Origin: Soonwooa sp032078105 | Lineage (GTDB): Bacteria > Bacteroidota > Bacteroidia > Flavobacteriales > Weeksellaceae | NCBI GenBank assembly: GCA_046269235.1 | Contig: JBJZOS010000004.1 | Span: 1 to 64,000, forward strand | Length of the DNA: 64,000 bases | Direction: 5' to 3' | Shown here: positions 34,486 through 42,955 of the stretch, in pieces | Layout of the letters: the number at the start of each line of letters is the position of its first letter | How positions within the stretch are numbered: the first letter of the stretch is position 1 | Program-made: the position numbers and the translations under genes | The notes under the pieces: generated by a model | Database searches by the model: none | What the model was told of the DNA's origin: nothing | The model's input: only the letters and a program-made list of their open reading frames with translations

Positions 34486-35199
34486 ATGAAAGCTCTAATT
34501 TTTGCGGCAGGAAAGGGGATACGCTTACAACCTTTCACCAATGCGCATCCCAAAGCTTTAGCCGAAGTTAACGGAATCCCTTTGTTAGAACGTAATATCA
34601 AGTATTTACAATCTTATGGCATTCATGATTTTGTTATTAATATTCATCATTTTGGAGAACAAATTATTGATTTCTTAAAACTTAGAAATAATTTTGGAGC
34701 CAATATTGAGATTTCTGACGAGCGAAAGGAACTCTTGGAAACCGGCGGTGGTTTAATTTTTGCAAAAGACTTTTTATCATCAGAAGAAGATTTCCTCATT
34801 ATGAATGCGGATATTCTTACCGATCTTAATATTTCGGATTTTGTTAAATCGCATCTCGAATCTCAGAATTTTGTTACTTTAGCGGTTTCGGATAGACTAA
34901 GTTCTCGGAAATTATTTTTCGACGACCAAATGATTTTGAAAGGTTGGAAGAATGTTGGGACTGGCGAAACGAGAATGGCAAGTACTAATTTTGGCTTTAA
35001 AGAATTGGCTTTTAGCGGAATTCATTGCATTAATTCAGCGATATTTAATAAAATTAAAAGAACTGGTAAATTCTCCATCATGGAAGAATATCTCGATATG
35101 ATGATGACAGAACAGATTGTAGGTTACCAGCATCACGCAAAGCTTATTGATGTTGGAAGACCAGAATCAATTGAAGAAGCAGAAAAAATATTTTTATGA
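34486..35199 (+). CDS. Sugar-phosphate nucleotidyltransferase (MurU-like)
   Basis: 237 residues from MKALIFAAGKGIRLQPFTNAHPKAL, the nucleotide-binding GxGxRL...PK signature of NTP-transferases. IMNADILTDLN near residue 105 holds the metal-binding Asp, and the end DVGRPESIEEAEK is typical of MurU/RfbA relatives. It is short, with no hexapeptide acyltransferase tail. It could make UDP-MurNAc from MurNAc-1-P in cell-wall recycling, as MurU does; this is inference, helped by the RapZ-C neighbour. Its end overlaps the next gene by 4 bases (ATGA). Confidence 0.82.
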   Translation: MKALIFAAGKGIRLQPFTNAHPKALAEVNGIPLLERNIKYLQSYGIHDFVINIHHFGEQIIDFLKLRNNFGANIEISDERKELLETGGGLIFAKDFLSSEEDFLIMNADILTDLNISDFVKSHLESQNFVTLAVSDRLSSRKLFFDDQMILKGWKNVGTGETRMASTNFGFKELAFSGIHCINSAIFNKIKRTGKFSIMEEYLDMMMTEQIVGYQHHAKLIDVGRPESIEEAEKIFL

Positions 35200-35912
35200 T
35201 TGACGATAATCAAGAATTAGATAAGAAGTTACACGACAGTTTTCGTAGAAAAACTTGGGACGAAACCATTACCAAAGACAGTTGGATGGTTTTTAAAGTT
35301 ATGTCAGAATTCGTAGATGGTTACGAAAAAATGAGTAGGATAGGACCTTGTGTGTCTATTTTTGGATCTGCCCGTCTGAAGGAAGATGACTATTACTATA
35401 AAATGGCTAGCGAGATTGCTAAGAAAATCACCGAAATAGGATTTGGTGTCATAACGGGTGGCGGTCCTGGTATTATGGAAGCTGGTAACAGAGGCGCTTT
35501 TGGGTACGGAAGCTCGATTGGATTAAATATCGAGTTGCCTTTCGAACAACATTTTAACCCGTACATCGACAAAGGTTACAATTTGGACTTTGATTATTTC
35601 TTTGTTCGAAAAGTTATGTTTGTAAAGTATTCTCAAGGCTTTATTGTAATGCCTGGCGGTTTCGGAACTTTGGATGAGTTGATGGAAGCATTAACTTTAA
35701 TTCAGACCAAAAAAATTGGACGTTTTCCAATTGTTTTGGTAGGCTCCGATTTTTGGAGTGGACTTTTGGATTGGTTTACAAATACACTTCTTAAGAATAA
35801 GTTAATAAATGAAGAAGATCTATTACTGTTCCGAGTTGTAGATACAGCAGATGAAGCGGTTGCTCATATTAAAGCCTTCTATGATAAATATTCTGTAAAC
35901 GTGAATTTCTAA
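35196..35912 (+). CDS. LOG family protein (TIGR00730-type)
   Basis: 238 residues with a Rossmann fold carrying both LOG motifs: GGGPGIMEAGNRGA near residue 88 and MPGGFGTLDELMEALTLIQ near 152. SIFGSARLKEDD near residue 50 is also typical. Family members release cytokinin-type bases or cleave nucleotide 5'-monophosphates. It is coupled to the MurU-like gene by a 4-base ATGA overlap, completing a three-gene unit with RapZ-C. Confidence 0.9.
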   Translation: MIDDNQELDKKLHDSFRRKTWDETITKDSWMVFKVMSEFVDGYEKMSRIGPCVSIFGSARLKEDDYYYKMASEIAKKITEIGFGVITGGGPGIMEAGNRGAFGYGSSIGLNIELPFEQHFNPYIDKGYNLDFDYFFVRKVMFVKYSQGFIVMPGGFGTLDELMEALTLIQTKKIGRFPIVLVGSDFWSGLLDWFTNTLLKNKLINEEDLLLFRVVDTADEAVAHIKAFYDKYSVNVNF

Positions 35913-35961
35913 ATACTGTCGCATGGCATGTTATTTGAGCTAATTATAAAAATCAATTGTT

Positions 35962-36432
35962 ATGAAAAAGTATTTTAACATTTTTGGGGTTTTATTCTTG
36001 CTTATTGCAATGAGTTTTACTGGTTTGGAGATGTTTTCTTCGATGACGAAGGTGGAGTTTGTGGAAGGTAGTAAAACCTTAAAGTTTACAACTAAAGTTA
36101 ACACATCTCATATTTCTAAAGCAGTAGGTATTGACCCAGATACAGCAGGTTTTGATGCTGAGGTTAAAAAGTATGTTAATGCCAACGTTGCGGTAGCAGT
36201 TAATGGCACTAACAAGATTTTAACTTTTACAGGAAGTCAAGTCAATGGTGAGTCGGTTTTCGTCTATTATGAAGCAACAGGCATTAGCGATGTATCAAGT
36301 CTTAGAATTAAGAATTCGATTTTGACTAATGTTTATCCTAAGCAAGTTAATATTGTAAATGTTTCTTATAAAGGAAATCTAAAAACAGTTAATTTCCAAA
36401 AAGGAAAAGAAACTGCAGAAGTCAATTTTTAA
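35962..36432 (+). CDS. DUF6702-like exported protein
   Basis: 156 residues with a hydrophobic signal or anchor (about residues 5-23). A small beta-rich domain begins SMTKVEFVEGSKTLKFTTKV, as in DUF6702 proteins, which usually track host housekeeping loci in Flavobacteriia. HISKAVGIDPDT, YYEATGISDVSSLRIKNS and VNIVNVSYKGNLKTVNF follow. It is probably periplasmic or outer-membrane associated, with unknown function. It lies 49 bases after the LOG gene and ends at a bidirectional terminator. Confidence 0.7.
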   Translation: MKKYFNIFGVLFLLIAMSFTGLEMFSSMTKVEFVEGSKTLKFTTKVNTSHISKAVGIDPDTAGFDAEVKKYVNANVAVAVNGTNKILTFTGSQVNGESVFVYYEATGISDVSSLRIKNSILTNVYPKQVNIVNVSYKGNLKTVNFQKGKETAEVNF

Positions 36433-36452
36433 GTAAATTGAATAGTAAAAAT

Positions 36453-36484
36453 AAAACCTCTCGATTTTTTCGGGAGGTTTTTTT
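36453..36484. terminator. Bidirectional terminator between DUF6702 and the cco cluster
   Basis: AAAACCTCTCG and CGGGAGGTTTTTTT pair around a TTTTTT loop, 21 bases after the DUF6702 stop and right at the end of the converging TauE-like gene. Confidence 0.85.
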
Positions 36485-36486
36485 AT

Positions 36487-37227
36487 TTAGTGACACATTG
36501 TGTGATCGTTAGGATCGGCACCATGATTGTGATGTTTAATCTGTAAAGCTTCTTTTTTCGGTGATAAATAGGGAATCCCCAATTCTAAACCTCGAAGTAT
36601 AAAAAGTCCACCGAGAAGCATCATAATAATTGGGACGATTTTTACAATTTTAAGTCGCATATTTTGGTTAAGAAAATTGCCAATTAGTACAATAGCAAAC
36701 ATAAAAGGAAAAGTTCCCAATCCGAAAAAAAGCATATATAGAGCACTTTGCCAGATGCCACCAGCCGCGATGGAAGCTGTTAACGCCATATAGACCATGC
36801 CGCATGGCAGCAGGCCGTTAAGTAATCCTGTTGTAAAACGTGAGCTAAGATCTGCTTTGGTAAGGAGTTTTGACAGTTTTAATTTAACTTTTAGTAAAGC
36901 TTTATTAATGAAAGGGATTTTGGTCGCAAAATCTTTTCCTCCAAATGAAAATAGCGCCATTGAGATTAATAAAATCCCAACAACAATACTTAGCGTGGTT
37001 TGTAATCCTGCAACTTGAAAACTTTCGCCAACAATACCGATGATAGCACCCAGTATAGCATAGGTGATAATTCGCCCAAAATTATAGGTGAAGTTCTGAA
37101 GATAGAAATTAATCTTCTGTTCGCGCGTTAATCCCATGGAAAAGGCAATCGGACCACACATGCCAATGCAGTGAAAGCCCGACGCAAATCCTAGAAATAA
37201 TGCTGAAAAAAGCAGGGCTATTTCCAT
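36487..37227 (-). CDS. TauE/UreH-like membrane protein of the cbb3 locus
   Basis: 246 residues with about six helices. The first helix holds FASGFHCIGMCGPIAFSMGL with a Cys/Met metal-like motif (CIGMC), and the second half holds GLLNGLLPCGMVYMALTASIA. Both are signatures of the sulfite-exporter TauE/SafE or UreH-type family that accompanies cco genes. The C-terminal KHHNHGADPNDHTMCH is His/Cys/Met-rich and may bind copper. It overlaps ccoH by 10 bases. A role in copper delivery to the oxidase is inferred from location and metal-ligand residues. Confidence 0.82.
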   Translation of the reverse strand: MEIALLFSALFLGFASGFHCIGMCGPIAFSMGLTREQKINFYLQNFTYNFGRIITYAILGAIIGIVGESFQVAGLQTTLSIVVGILLISMALFSFGGKDFATKIPFINKALLKVKLKLSKLLTKADLSSRFTTGLLNGLLPCGMVYMALTASIAAGGIWQSALYMLFFGLGTFPFMFAIVLIGNFLNQNMRLKIVKIVPIIMMLLGGLFILRGLELGIPYLSPKKEALQIKHHNHGADPNDHTMCH

Positions 37228-37673
37228 AATACATCATAATCAATCTGGTACAATTGATTATTTTCTTTCCATTTAGTTTTTAATGTATAAGAACCAGGAA
37301 CCAACACTCTAGCAGGAATTAGCAGCGAGTTAGTGCCATCCAAAATTTCTACCTTTTTTAAATCCAAAGTCGAATCATCTGTACGGAATAGTACAAAGTC
37401 AATCTCCTTTTTGTCAACTTTTCTTTGTGTTGGAAAATGAAGTTTGATGCCGTTTTTGTCTTGAGAATAGACTGGATGTACCTCGAGGTCCATCGCTCTT
37501 TTTTTAGCATCGATAACATCTTGATAGACCAATTCTTCTTCGTAATAGTTACTCGATATCATTTCTGCATTTTGTTTTCCCATTGGGAAGATGAGAATCA
37601 AGTATAAAATAAATGCAATAAAACTACCTAAAGCTATAACCACTCCATGTCCCCATGATAATTTCTTGAACAT
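37218..37673 (-). CDS. ccoH: FixH/CcoH family cbb3 oxidase assembly protein
   Basis: 151 residues. The N-terminal membrane helix (residues 9-31, GHGVVIALGSFIAFILYLILIFP) is followed by MGKQNAEMISSNYYEEELVYQD, the conserved FixH element. A periplasmic beta-rich domain with SLLIPARVLVPGSYTLKTKW follows. FixH helps assemble the cbb3 oxidase. It lies between ccoG (9 bases upstream) and the TauE-like gene. Confidence 0.88.
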   Translation of the reverse strand: MFKKLSWGHGVVIALGSFIAFILYLILIFPMGKQNAEMISSNYYEEELVYQDVIDAKKRAMDLEVHPVYSQDKNGIKLHFPTQRKVDKKEIDFVLFRTDDSTLDLKKVEILDGTNSLLIPARVLVPGSYTLKTKWKENNQLYQIDYDVLWK

Positions 37674-37682
37674 ATTTAATTT

Positions 37683-39143
37683 TTAAAATTGAAACTTAAA
37701 CGGCCCTTCAAAATTGGTCTGGAAAGAATCTAGAAGTTCTCCATTCATATCATAAACGCCAATTGTAATATTTTCTTTCGAGTGTGTAATTTGCTTTTCT
37801 GGGAAGCTAACATTGATTGTCCCTTTTTGCATTGCATCTCTCTTAAGAACAACTTTGTTACCACCACTCATATTAACTTCACCATTCTTAGGATCTAGCA
37901 CCTTAATAGTAACTGTCATCGTCTTGTTGGACTTATTAAGGAAGGTGTAATTGTAAGTGTTTGTAATTTGACCATCTCTAACAAAAAACGTTGATCCTGG
38001 AGGTTTTAGGAATTTAGCTTCCATAGTTCCTCGATTATTCAATAAAAAGCCTAAAAATACCATTAGTAAAACTAAAATTACAGTTGAAGCTTTCATTCTG
38101 TTGGTAAACTTGAAACTTTCCTTCTTCTCGATTTGGTTGATAGATGCGTAACGGATAAGACCTTTTGGCAAACCAACTTTTTCCATTACTTCGTCGCAAG
38201 CATCTATACATGCAGTACAGTTAATACATTCTAGTTGCTGACCATTACGGATGTCGATACCTGTTGGGCACACAACAACGCATTGATGACAATCGATACA
38301 ATCTCCTTTGCCTTCGGCTTTACGATCTTCGCCTTTTCTCCATTTAGATCGGTTTTCTCCACGTTGATAGTCGTAGAATACATTAATGGTTTCTTTGTCG
38401 ATAAGTACACCTTGTAGACGACCGTAAGGACATACTAGTGTACAAACTTGTTCTCTAAACCATGCAAATACAAAGTAGAATGCCGCCGTGAACATGATCA
38501 TTACCAAGAAGTTGGTTGGTCTTGCAAATGGACCTTCTTTCATGATTTTGAAAACTTCTTCATAACCAACGATATACATAAACATAAAGTGTGTTATGAT
38601 AAGTGAGATCAAAAGGAAAATACTCCATTTAAGACCTTTTTTCCATATTTTTTCTGAGTTCCAAGGTTGTTGATCTAGTCGGATTTGCTTGTTTCTATCA
38701 CCTTCGATAGCGTATTCAATTTTTCTAAAAATCATTTCGAGAAAAATAGTTTGGGGACAAATCCATCCACAAAATATTCTACCAAAAACAACGGTAAAAA
38801 GAATAATGAATACTAAAGATGCGATGGCTCCTAATGCAAGTATGAAAAAATCTTGTGGATAAAAAGGTTGCCCTATGATAAAGAATTGACGATCGATAAT
38901 ATTAATCATCAAAAATGGGTTGCCATTAATTTTAATAAAAGGAACAGCAAAAAATATTATTAAAAGGATAACGCTAACAATATTTCGATAGTTGGTGTAT
39001 TTTCCTTTTGGTTTGCGCGGGAAGACCCATTTACGTTTACCAGTATTGTCCATTGTCCCGACAGAATCTCTAAATGTTTCTGCCTCTATTATTTGGCCTT
39101 GGCCTCCAATGTCAGTTTTGTTAGAGTTGCTCATATCATTCAT
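37683..39143 (-). CDS. ccoG: Cytochrome c oxidase accessory protein CcoG
   Basis: 486 residues. Membrane helices lie at about 48-66 and 90-115, and more follow around 170-230. The motif CGWICPQTIFLEMIFRKIEY and the ferredoxin-type clusters CIDCHQCVVVCPTGID and CINCTACIDACDEV lie mid-protein. A C-terminal Ig-like periplasmic domain follows a last helix near 350. CcoG is a copper reductase for maturing cbb3-type oxidases. It is separated from ccoP by 121 bases containing inverted repeats. Confidence 0.95.
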   Translation of the reverse strand: MNDMSNSNKTDIGGQGQIIEAETFRDSVGTMDNTGKRKWVFPRKPKGKYTNYRNIVSVILLIIFFAVPFIKINGNPFLMINIIDRQFFIIGQPFYPQDFFILALGAIASLVFIILFTVVFGRIFCGWICPQTIFLEMIFRKIEYAIEGDRNKQIRLDQQPWNSEKIWKKGLKWSIFLLISLIITHFMFMYIVGYEEVFKIMKEGPFARPTNFLVMIMFTAAFYFVFAWFREQVCTLVCPYGRLQGVLIDKETINVFYDYQRGENRSKWRKGEDRKAEGKGDCIDCHQCVVVCPTGIDIRNGQQLECINCTACIDACDEVMEKVGLPKGLIRYASINQIEKKESFKFTNRMKASTVILVLLMVFLGFLLNNRGTMEAKFLKPPGSTFFVRDGQITNTYNYTFLNKSNKTMTVTIKVLDPKNGEVNMSGGNKVVLKRDAMQKGTINVSFPEKQITHSKENITIGVYDMNGELLDSFQTNFEGPFKFQF

Positions 39144-39152
39144 TTATAAATG

Positions 39153-39245
39153 AAAAAAGAGATTGCCCTGAAAAAAAACGAAGTTTCTTTTCATATATCA
39201 GCTCATTTGACACAATTGAACCGATACATCTTGACAATCTCTTTT
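39153..39245. repeat. Long-spaced inverted repeat between ccoP and ccoG
   Basis: AAAAGAGATTG (39155-39165) and CAATCTCTTTT (39235-39245) are exact 11-base inverted arms about 69 bases apart. A smaller hairpin (GAAAAAAAAC...GTTTCTTTTC, 39170-39192) lies inside. It could be a transcript processing or attenuation site separating the structural from the assembly genes. Confidence 0.4.
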
Positions 39246-39264
39246 AGTATGTTATATTAAAAAT

Positions 39265-40143
39265 CTATTTCTCCCAATGCGCTTCAGTACCTTGAGGTGC
39301 TGCGCCGCCTTGTGCTGTTGTAATAGGTGCTTGTTCTTGGTTAATGTGATATACGTAAGCCGCTACTTTTTCGATATCTTTCCCAGTTAATACACCATTT
39401 TTACCCCAAGCTTGCATTGTTGGGTTATGTGGGCTACCATTGTACACCACGTGGAAAATACTTTTGTATAAAGTTTTTTCCGGTTGGTTGATCCAGAAAT
39501 TGTCAGTTAAGTTAGGACCAATACCACCTTTACCAGCATCCATATGACAAGCTGTACAGTTTGTATTAAAGATCTGTTCTCCTTCTGCTACGTTATCTTC
39601 TGAGAATACTGCTGTCTCGATAGTTACTGGAGGTACACTTTTGTTGTACTCGTCGATAGCAGCAATTTGCGCTTTATGCTCGTTTTCATACTCAACAGTA
39701 GGATTTGCAAAGTCTGTAAAGCTATATGACACAAGGTAAAGAATACAATATGCAACACCGAAGTAGAAAAGACCTAACCACCACTTTGGAAGTTGATTGT
39801 CTAGCTCCATAATACCATCGAAACCGTGGTCAATAAGAATGTCTTCTTCTTCTTTAGCTGTTTGCTTTTTAGAAGCTGAGTTCCACAAATATTGGAAATA
39901 AGGAACTTTAGTTTCTGCTAAGTAAAGCTTTTTCTCTTCCTCTGTTAGCTTTTTGAATTTTTCATTTTCAATTAAGTCACCAATCGCTCCTTGGATAAAT
40001 ACAACGATTATACTTACCAATGCTGCAGCCCAGAAATACTTTGTTTTAAAGAAATCTGAAGATTGTGCAAACATGTAAAATACGACAAGCAATAATCCTA
40101 ATACAATAAGAATATTGATATATAAGGGTGTTCTTCTTTTCAT
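39265..40143 (-). CDS. ccoP: cbb3-type cytochrome c oxidase subunit III (mono-haem CcoP)
   Basis: 292 residues. Membrane helices lie at about 8-25 and 36-53, and a third after residue 120 (WLGLFYFGVAYCILYLV). A cytochrome c domain follows with one haem motif, CTACH, and a methionine ligand in the PTMQAWG region. Proteobacterial CcoP has two CxxCH motifs; only one is visible here, as in other Bacteroidota. It passes electrons to CcoN. It is part of ccoNO-Q-P with 15-base spacing to ccoQ. Confidence 0.93.
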   Translation of the reverse strand: MKRRTPLYINILIVLGLLLVVFYMFAQSSDFFKTKYFWAAALVSIIVVFIQGAIGDLIENEKFKKLTEEEKKLYLAETKVPYFQYLWNSASKKQTAKEEEDILIDHGFDGIMELDNQLPKWWLGLFYFGVAYCILYLVSYSFTDFANPTVEYENEHKAQIAAIDEYNKSVPPVTIETAVFSEDNVAEGEQIFNTNCTACHMDAGKGGIGPNLTDNFWINQPEKTLYKSIFHVVYNGSPHNPTMQAWGKNGVLTGKDIEKVAAYVYHINQEQAPITTAQGGAAPQGTEAHWEK

Positions 40144-40158
40144 GATTTTAAAAATGTT

Positions 40159-40368
40159 TTAGTGCGAAGTTTTATTGTCATCATCATCCATATCTAGGTC
40201 ATCATTAAGAGGCGCATTTTCTTCTTCCTCATAATATTTTTTAGGTCTGTTAAACACAAACAATGTTATACCTACGAAAACTATGATGAACAGGATTAGA
40301 GAAAGGGTATTCAGCAATCCTGCATACTCAACATTAGAAATAATATCTTTAAAACTTTGCGGAATCAT
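40159..40368 (-). CDS. ccoQ: CcoQ-like small membrane subunit
   Basis: 69 residues: one membrane helix (about residues 19-40, LNTLSLILFIIVFVGITLFVF) then NRPKKYYEEEENAPLNDDLDMDDDD, an acidic cytoplasmic tail. Position between ccoNO and ccoP (12- and 15-base gaps) and size identify it as CcoQ, which stabilises the oxidase core. Sequence alone would be weak evidence. Confidence 0.82.
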   Translation of the reverse strand: MIPQSFKDIISNVEYAGLLNTLSLILFIIVFVGITLFVFNRPKKYYEEEENAPLNDDLDMDDDDNKTSH

Positions 40369-40380
40369 TCGTAATTATTA

Positions 40381-42651
40381 TTAGTTGCTCGCTGTTTTAA
40401 CTTCAGTTGTCTTAATGTCTGTACCTAATCTTTGTAGGTAAGAAATAAGTGCTGTAATCTCTCTCTTCTCAAGTGGTACAAAGCTTGCGCCTTGTGCTTG
40501 TTGTTGCTTCGCAAATTGGTCTTTAACATCAGCTGCTTCAGAATAGATATTCTTAACGATAGCTGCTGCTTGGTTGTTCATCCAAGAATCTGCTGAATCG
40601 ATTTGTGCTTTAGTGTAAGGTACGTCCAAACTGTTTTTCATCAATTCTAATTTAGCTCTTGTTAATGATCTGTCTAGCGTGCTTGTAATTAACCAAGGGT
40701 AACGAGGCATGATAGATCCTGCAGATGTCGATCTTGGGTTATACATGTGCTTAAAGTGCCAAGAATCTGGTCTTACGCCTCCTTCTCTGTGTAAGTCTGG
40801 ACCAGTTCTCTTAGATCCCCATAAAAATGGATAATCATATACAAATTCACCAGCTTTTGAGTACTGACCATTTTTACCATTGAATCTAACAACTTCATCA
40901 CGGAAAGGTCTAATCATTTGAGAGTGACATGCATTACATCCTTCTCTAATATAGATATCTCTACCTTCTAATTCTAACGGGCTATAAGGCTTAACCGCCG
41001 AAATTGTAGGTACGTTATTCTTAACAAATATTGTCGGTAGAATTTCAATTGCTCCACCAATTGCAACTGCGATAAATGCACCAACAGTTAAATATAGTGG
41101 TGTTCTTTCTAACCATAAGTGGAAAGATTCACCTTGTTTTCTTCCTTTAACCGTTTTTGCTAATGCAGGCGCCTCAGCAGGCACTTCTTTAAGGAATGAA
41201 CCTTGTTTTGCCGTCTTAACTAAGTTAATAATCATCAAGATTGTACCGGCAATGTAGAATAAACCTCCAACAAATCTCATCTTATAGTAAGGAAGAATTG
41301 CTGTAACAGTATCTAACCAGTTTTTGTAAACTAAAGTACCATCTGGGTTAAATTGTTTCCACATCAAACCTTGTGTAAATCCTGAAATGTATAATGGCAC
41401 AGCGTAGAAGATGATACCAAATGTACCTAACCAAAAATGCCAGTTAGCCATCTTCGTAGACCACAATTTTGTTCTCCACATTACTGGTACCAAGTAATAG
41501 ATAACCCCGAATGCCATGAAACCATTCCATCCAAGAGCTCCTAAGTGTACGTGACCAATTACCCAGTCTGTAAAGTGCCCAACTTTATTTAAAGTTTTTG
41601 TTGCTAAAAGCGGACCTTCAAAAGTTGCCATACCATAACAAGTTACGGCTACAACGAAGAATTTAAGAATTGGATTCTCTCTTACTTTATCCCAAGCTCC
41701 TCTTAATGTCAATAGACCATTAAGCATACCACCCCAAGAGGGTGCGATTAGCATGATTGAGAAACCAGTCCCTACGGCCTGTGCCCATGCTGGTAAAGAT
41801 GTATATTGTAAATGGTGAGGGCCTGCCCAGATATATACAAAAATTAATGACCAAAAGTGGATAATCGAAAGTTTGTATGAGAATACTGGTCTGTCAGCAG
41901 CTTTTGGTAAGAAGTAATACATCAAACCTAATACAGGCGTTGTTAATACGAAAGCCACAGCGTTGTGACCATACCACCATTGTACCAATGCATCTTTAAC
42001 ACCAGAATAGATAGAATAAGACTTCCACATTGTTAAAGGAACCTCAAGGTTGTTAAAGATGTGCAACATTGCAATGGCAACCCATGTGCCCAAGTAGAAC
42101 CAAATAGCAACATACAAGTGTCTAACTCTTCTCTTGGCGATTGTCCCGAACATGTTAATACCGAAAATCACCCAGATTACCGTAATTAAAATGTCAATAG
42201 GCCATTCGTGCTCGGCATATTCTTTCGAAGTGTTAATACCCATAAGGAATGTGATGACTACAGAGACGATCATAATCTGCCATCCCCAGAAGTGGATCCA
42301 TGACAACGTGTCGCTCCACATTCTTGTTTTTAGAAGTCGTTGCATCGAGTAATATGCCCCAGCAAAGAAGCTGTTACATACGAACGCGAAAATCACAGCA
42401 CTAGTGTGCAACATTCTGATTCTTCCGAACCCAAATGCCCCATGTGAGTTGATTAATCCCTGCATATCCCCACTCTTGAGACTGGCAATTGTCAGGTCGT
42501 CCGTTCCTAAAAAATATTCAGGAAGTTCCGGATAAAAAAGCATTAGTGCCGCAGTAAGCCCAAGTAAGAATCCAACCAAGCCAAAAACTACAGTTGCAAT
42601 CAAAAAAGCTTTTACGATACTATTGTCATAACTAAACTTTTGTGTTTCCAT
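40381..42651 (-). CDS. ccoNO: Fused cbb3 oxidase subunits I and II (CcoN-CcoO)
   Basis: 756 residues. Residues 1-480 are the 12-helix catalytic subunit CcoN, with conserved metal-ligand regions MLHTSAVIFAF, QWWYGHNAVAFVLT, GPHHLQYTSLP, and DWVIGHVHLGALGWNGF carrying the haem histidines. After a linker, residues 530-756 are CcoO, a membrane-anchored cytochrome c with CNACH (GREGCNACHSQMIRPF). This fusion is the usual Bacteroidota form. It reduces O2 at high affinity, suiting microaerobic growth. It lies 2 bases after ccoS and 12 before ccoQ. Confidence 0.96.
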   Translation of the reverse strand: METQKFSYDNSIVKAFLIATVVFGLVGFLLGLTAALMLFYPELPEYFLGTDDLTIASLKSGDMQGLINSHGAFGFGRIRMLHTSAVIFAFVCNSFFAGAYYSMQRLLKTRMWSDTLSWIHFWGWQIMIVSVVITFLMGINTSKEYAEHEWPIDILITVIWVIFGINMFGTIAKRRVRHLYVAIWFYLGTWVAIAMLHIFNNLEVPLTMWKSYSIYSGVKDALVQWWYGHNAVAFVLTTPVLGLMYYFLPKAADRPVFSYKLSIIHFWSLIFVYIWAGPHHLQYTSLPAWAQAVGTGFSIMLIAPSWGGMLNGLLTLRGAWDKVRENPILKFFVVAVTCYGMATFEGPLLATKTLNKVGHFTDWVIGHVHLGALGWNGFMAFGVIYYLVPVMWRTKLWSTKMANWHFWLGTFGIIFYAVPLYISGFTQGLMWKQFNPDGTLVYKNWLDTVTAILPYYKMRFVGGLFYIAGTILMIINLVKTAKQGSFLKEVPAEAPALAKTVKGRKQGESFHLWLERTPLYLTVGAFIAVAIGGAIEILPTIFVKNNVPTISAVKPYSPLELEGRDIYIREGCNACHSQMIRPFRDEVVRFNGKNGQYSKAGEFVYDYPFLWGSKRTGPDLHREGGVRPDSWHFKHMYNPRSTSAGSIMPRYPWLITSTLDRSLTRAKLELMKNSLDVPYTKAQIDSADSWMNNQAAAIVKNIYSEAADVKDQFAKQQQAQGASFVPLEKREITALISYLQRLGTDIKTTEVKTASN

Positions 42652-42653
42652 AT

Positions 42654-42845
42654 CTACAAATCACTATTATCTTTTTCTTTTTTATTGTCAGTTTTCTCTT
42701 CCCTTATTTCATCATCCATTAGGATACGTACAGCCGGACTTTCATCGTCCTCGAAGTGCCCTTTTTTAGCTCCAATAATAAAAATTATTAAGAAAACCAC
42801 AGCTAAAGACACGCTGCATATGATCATTAAATAGAGAATCTCCAT
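42654..42845 (-). CDS. ccoS: cbb3 oxidase assembly protein CcoS
   Basis: 63 residues: an N-terminal helix MEILYLMIICSVSLAVVFLIIFIIGAKKG, then HFEDDESPAVRILMDDE, the conserved FDD..(A/S).RIL.D element of CcoS. CcoS is needed to insert cofactors into CcoN. It begins the ccoS-NO-Q-P unit and follows ccoI after 110 bases that hold promoter-like elements. Confidence 0.9.
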   Translation of the reverse strand: MEILYLMIICSVSLAVVFLIIFIIGAKKGHFEDDESPAVRILMDDEIREEKTDNKKEKDNSDL

Positions 42846-42853
42846 AACTGAGA

Positions 42854-42908
42854 CAAATTTACGCTAATTAAAGTTCCCAAATTTAGTTAAAATTAATGAC
42901 TTTAGTCA
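42854..42908 (-). promoter_or_regulatory. Possible ccoS-NOQP promoter and operator
   Basis: Two TAAATTTG -7-like boxes occur on the minus strand (42854-42861 and 42878-42885). Upstream lies the dyad TGACT-TT-AGTCA (42897-42908). A Crp/Fnr-type regulator encoded at 45415 could use such a dyad, but spacing to either start is not the classical -41.5, so the link is tentative. Confidence 0.3.
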
Positions 42909-42955
42909 GAATGAATTTAAATTAATTAATTTATAATTTATCTAAATAGTTTATT

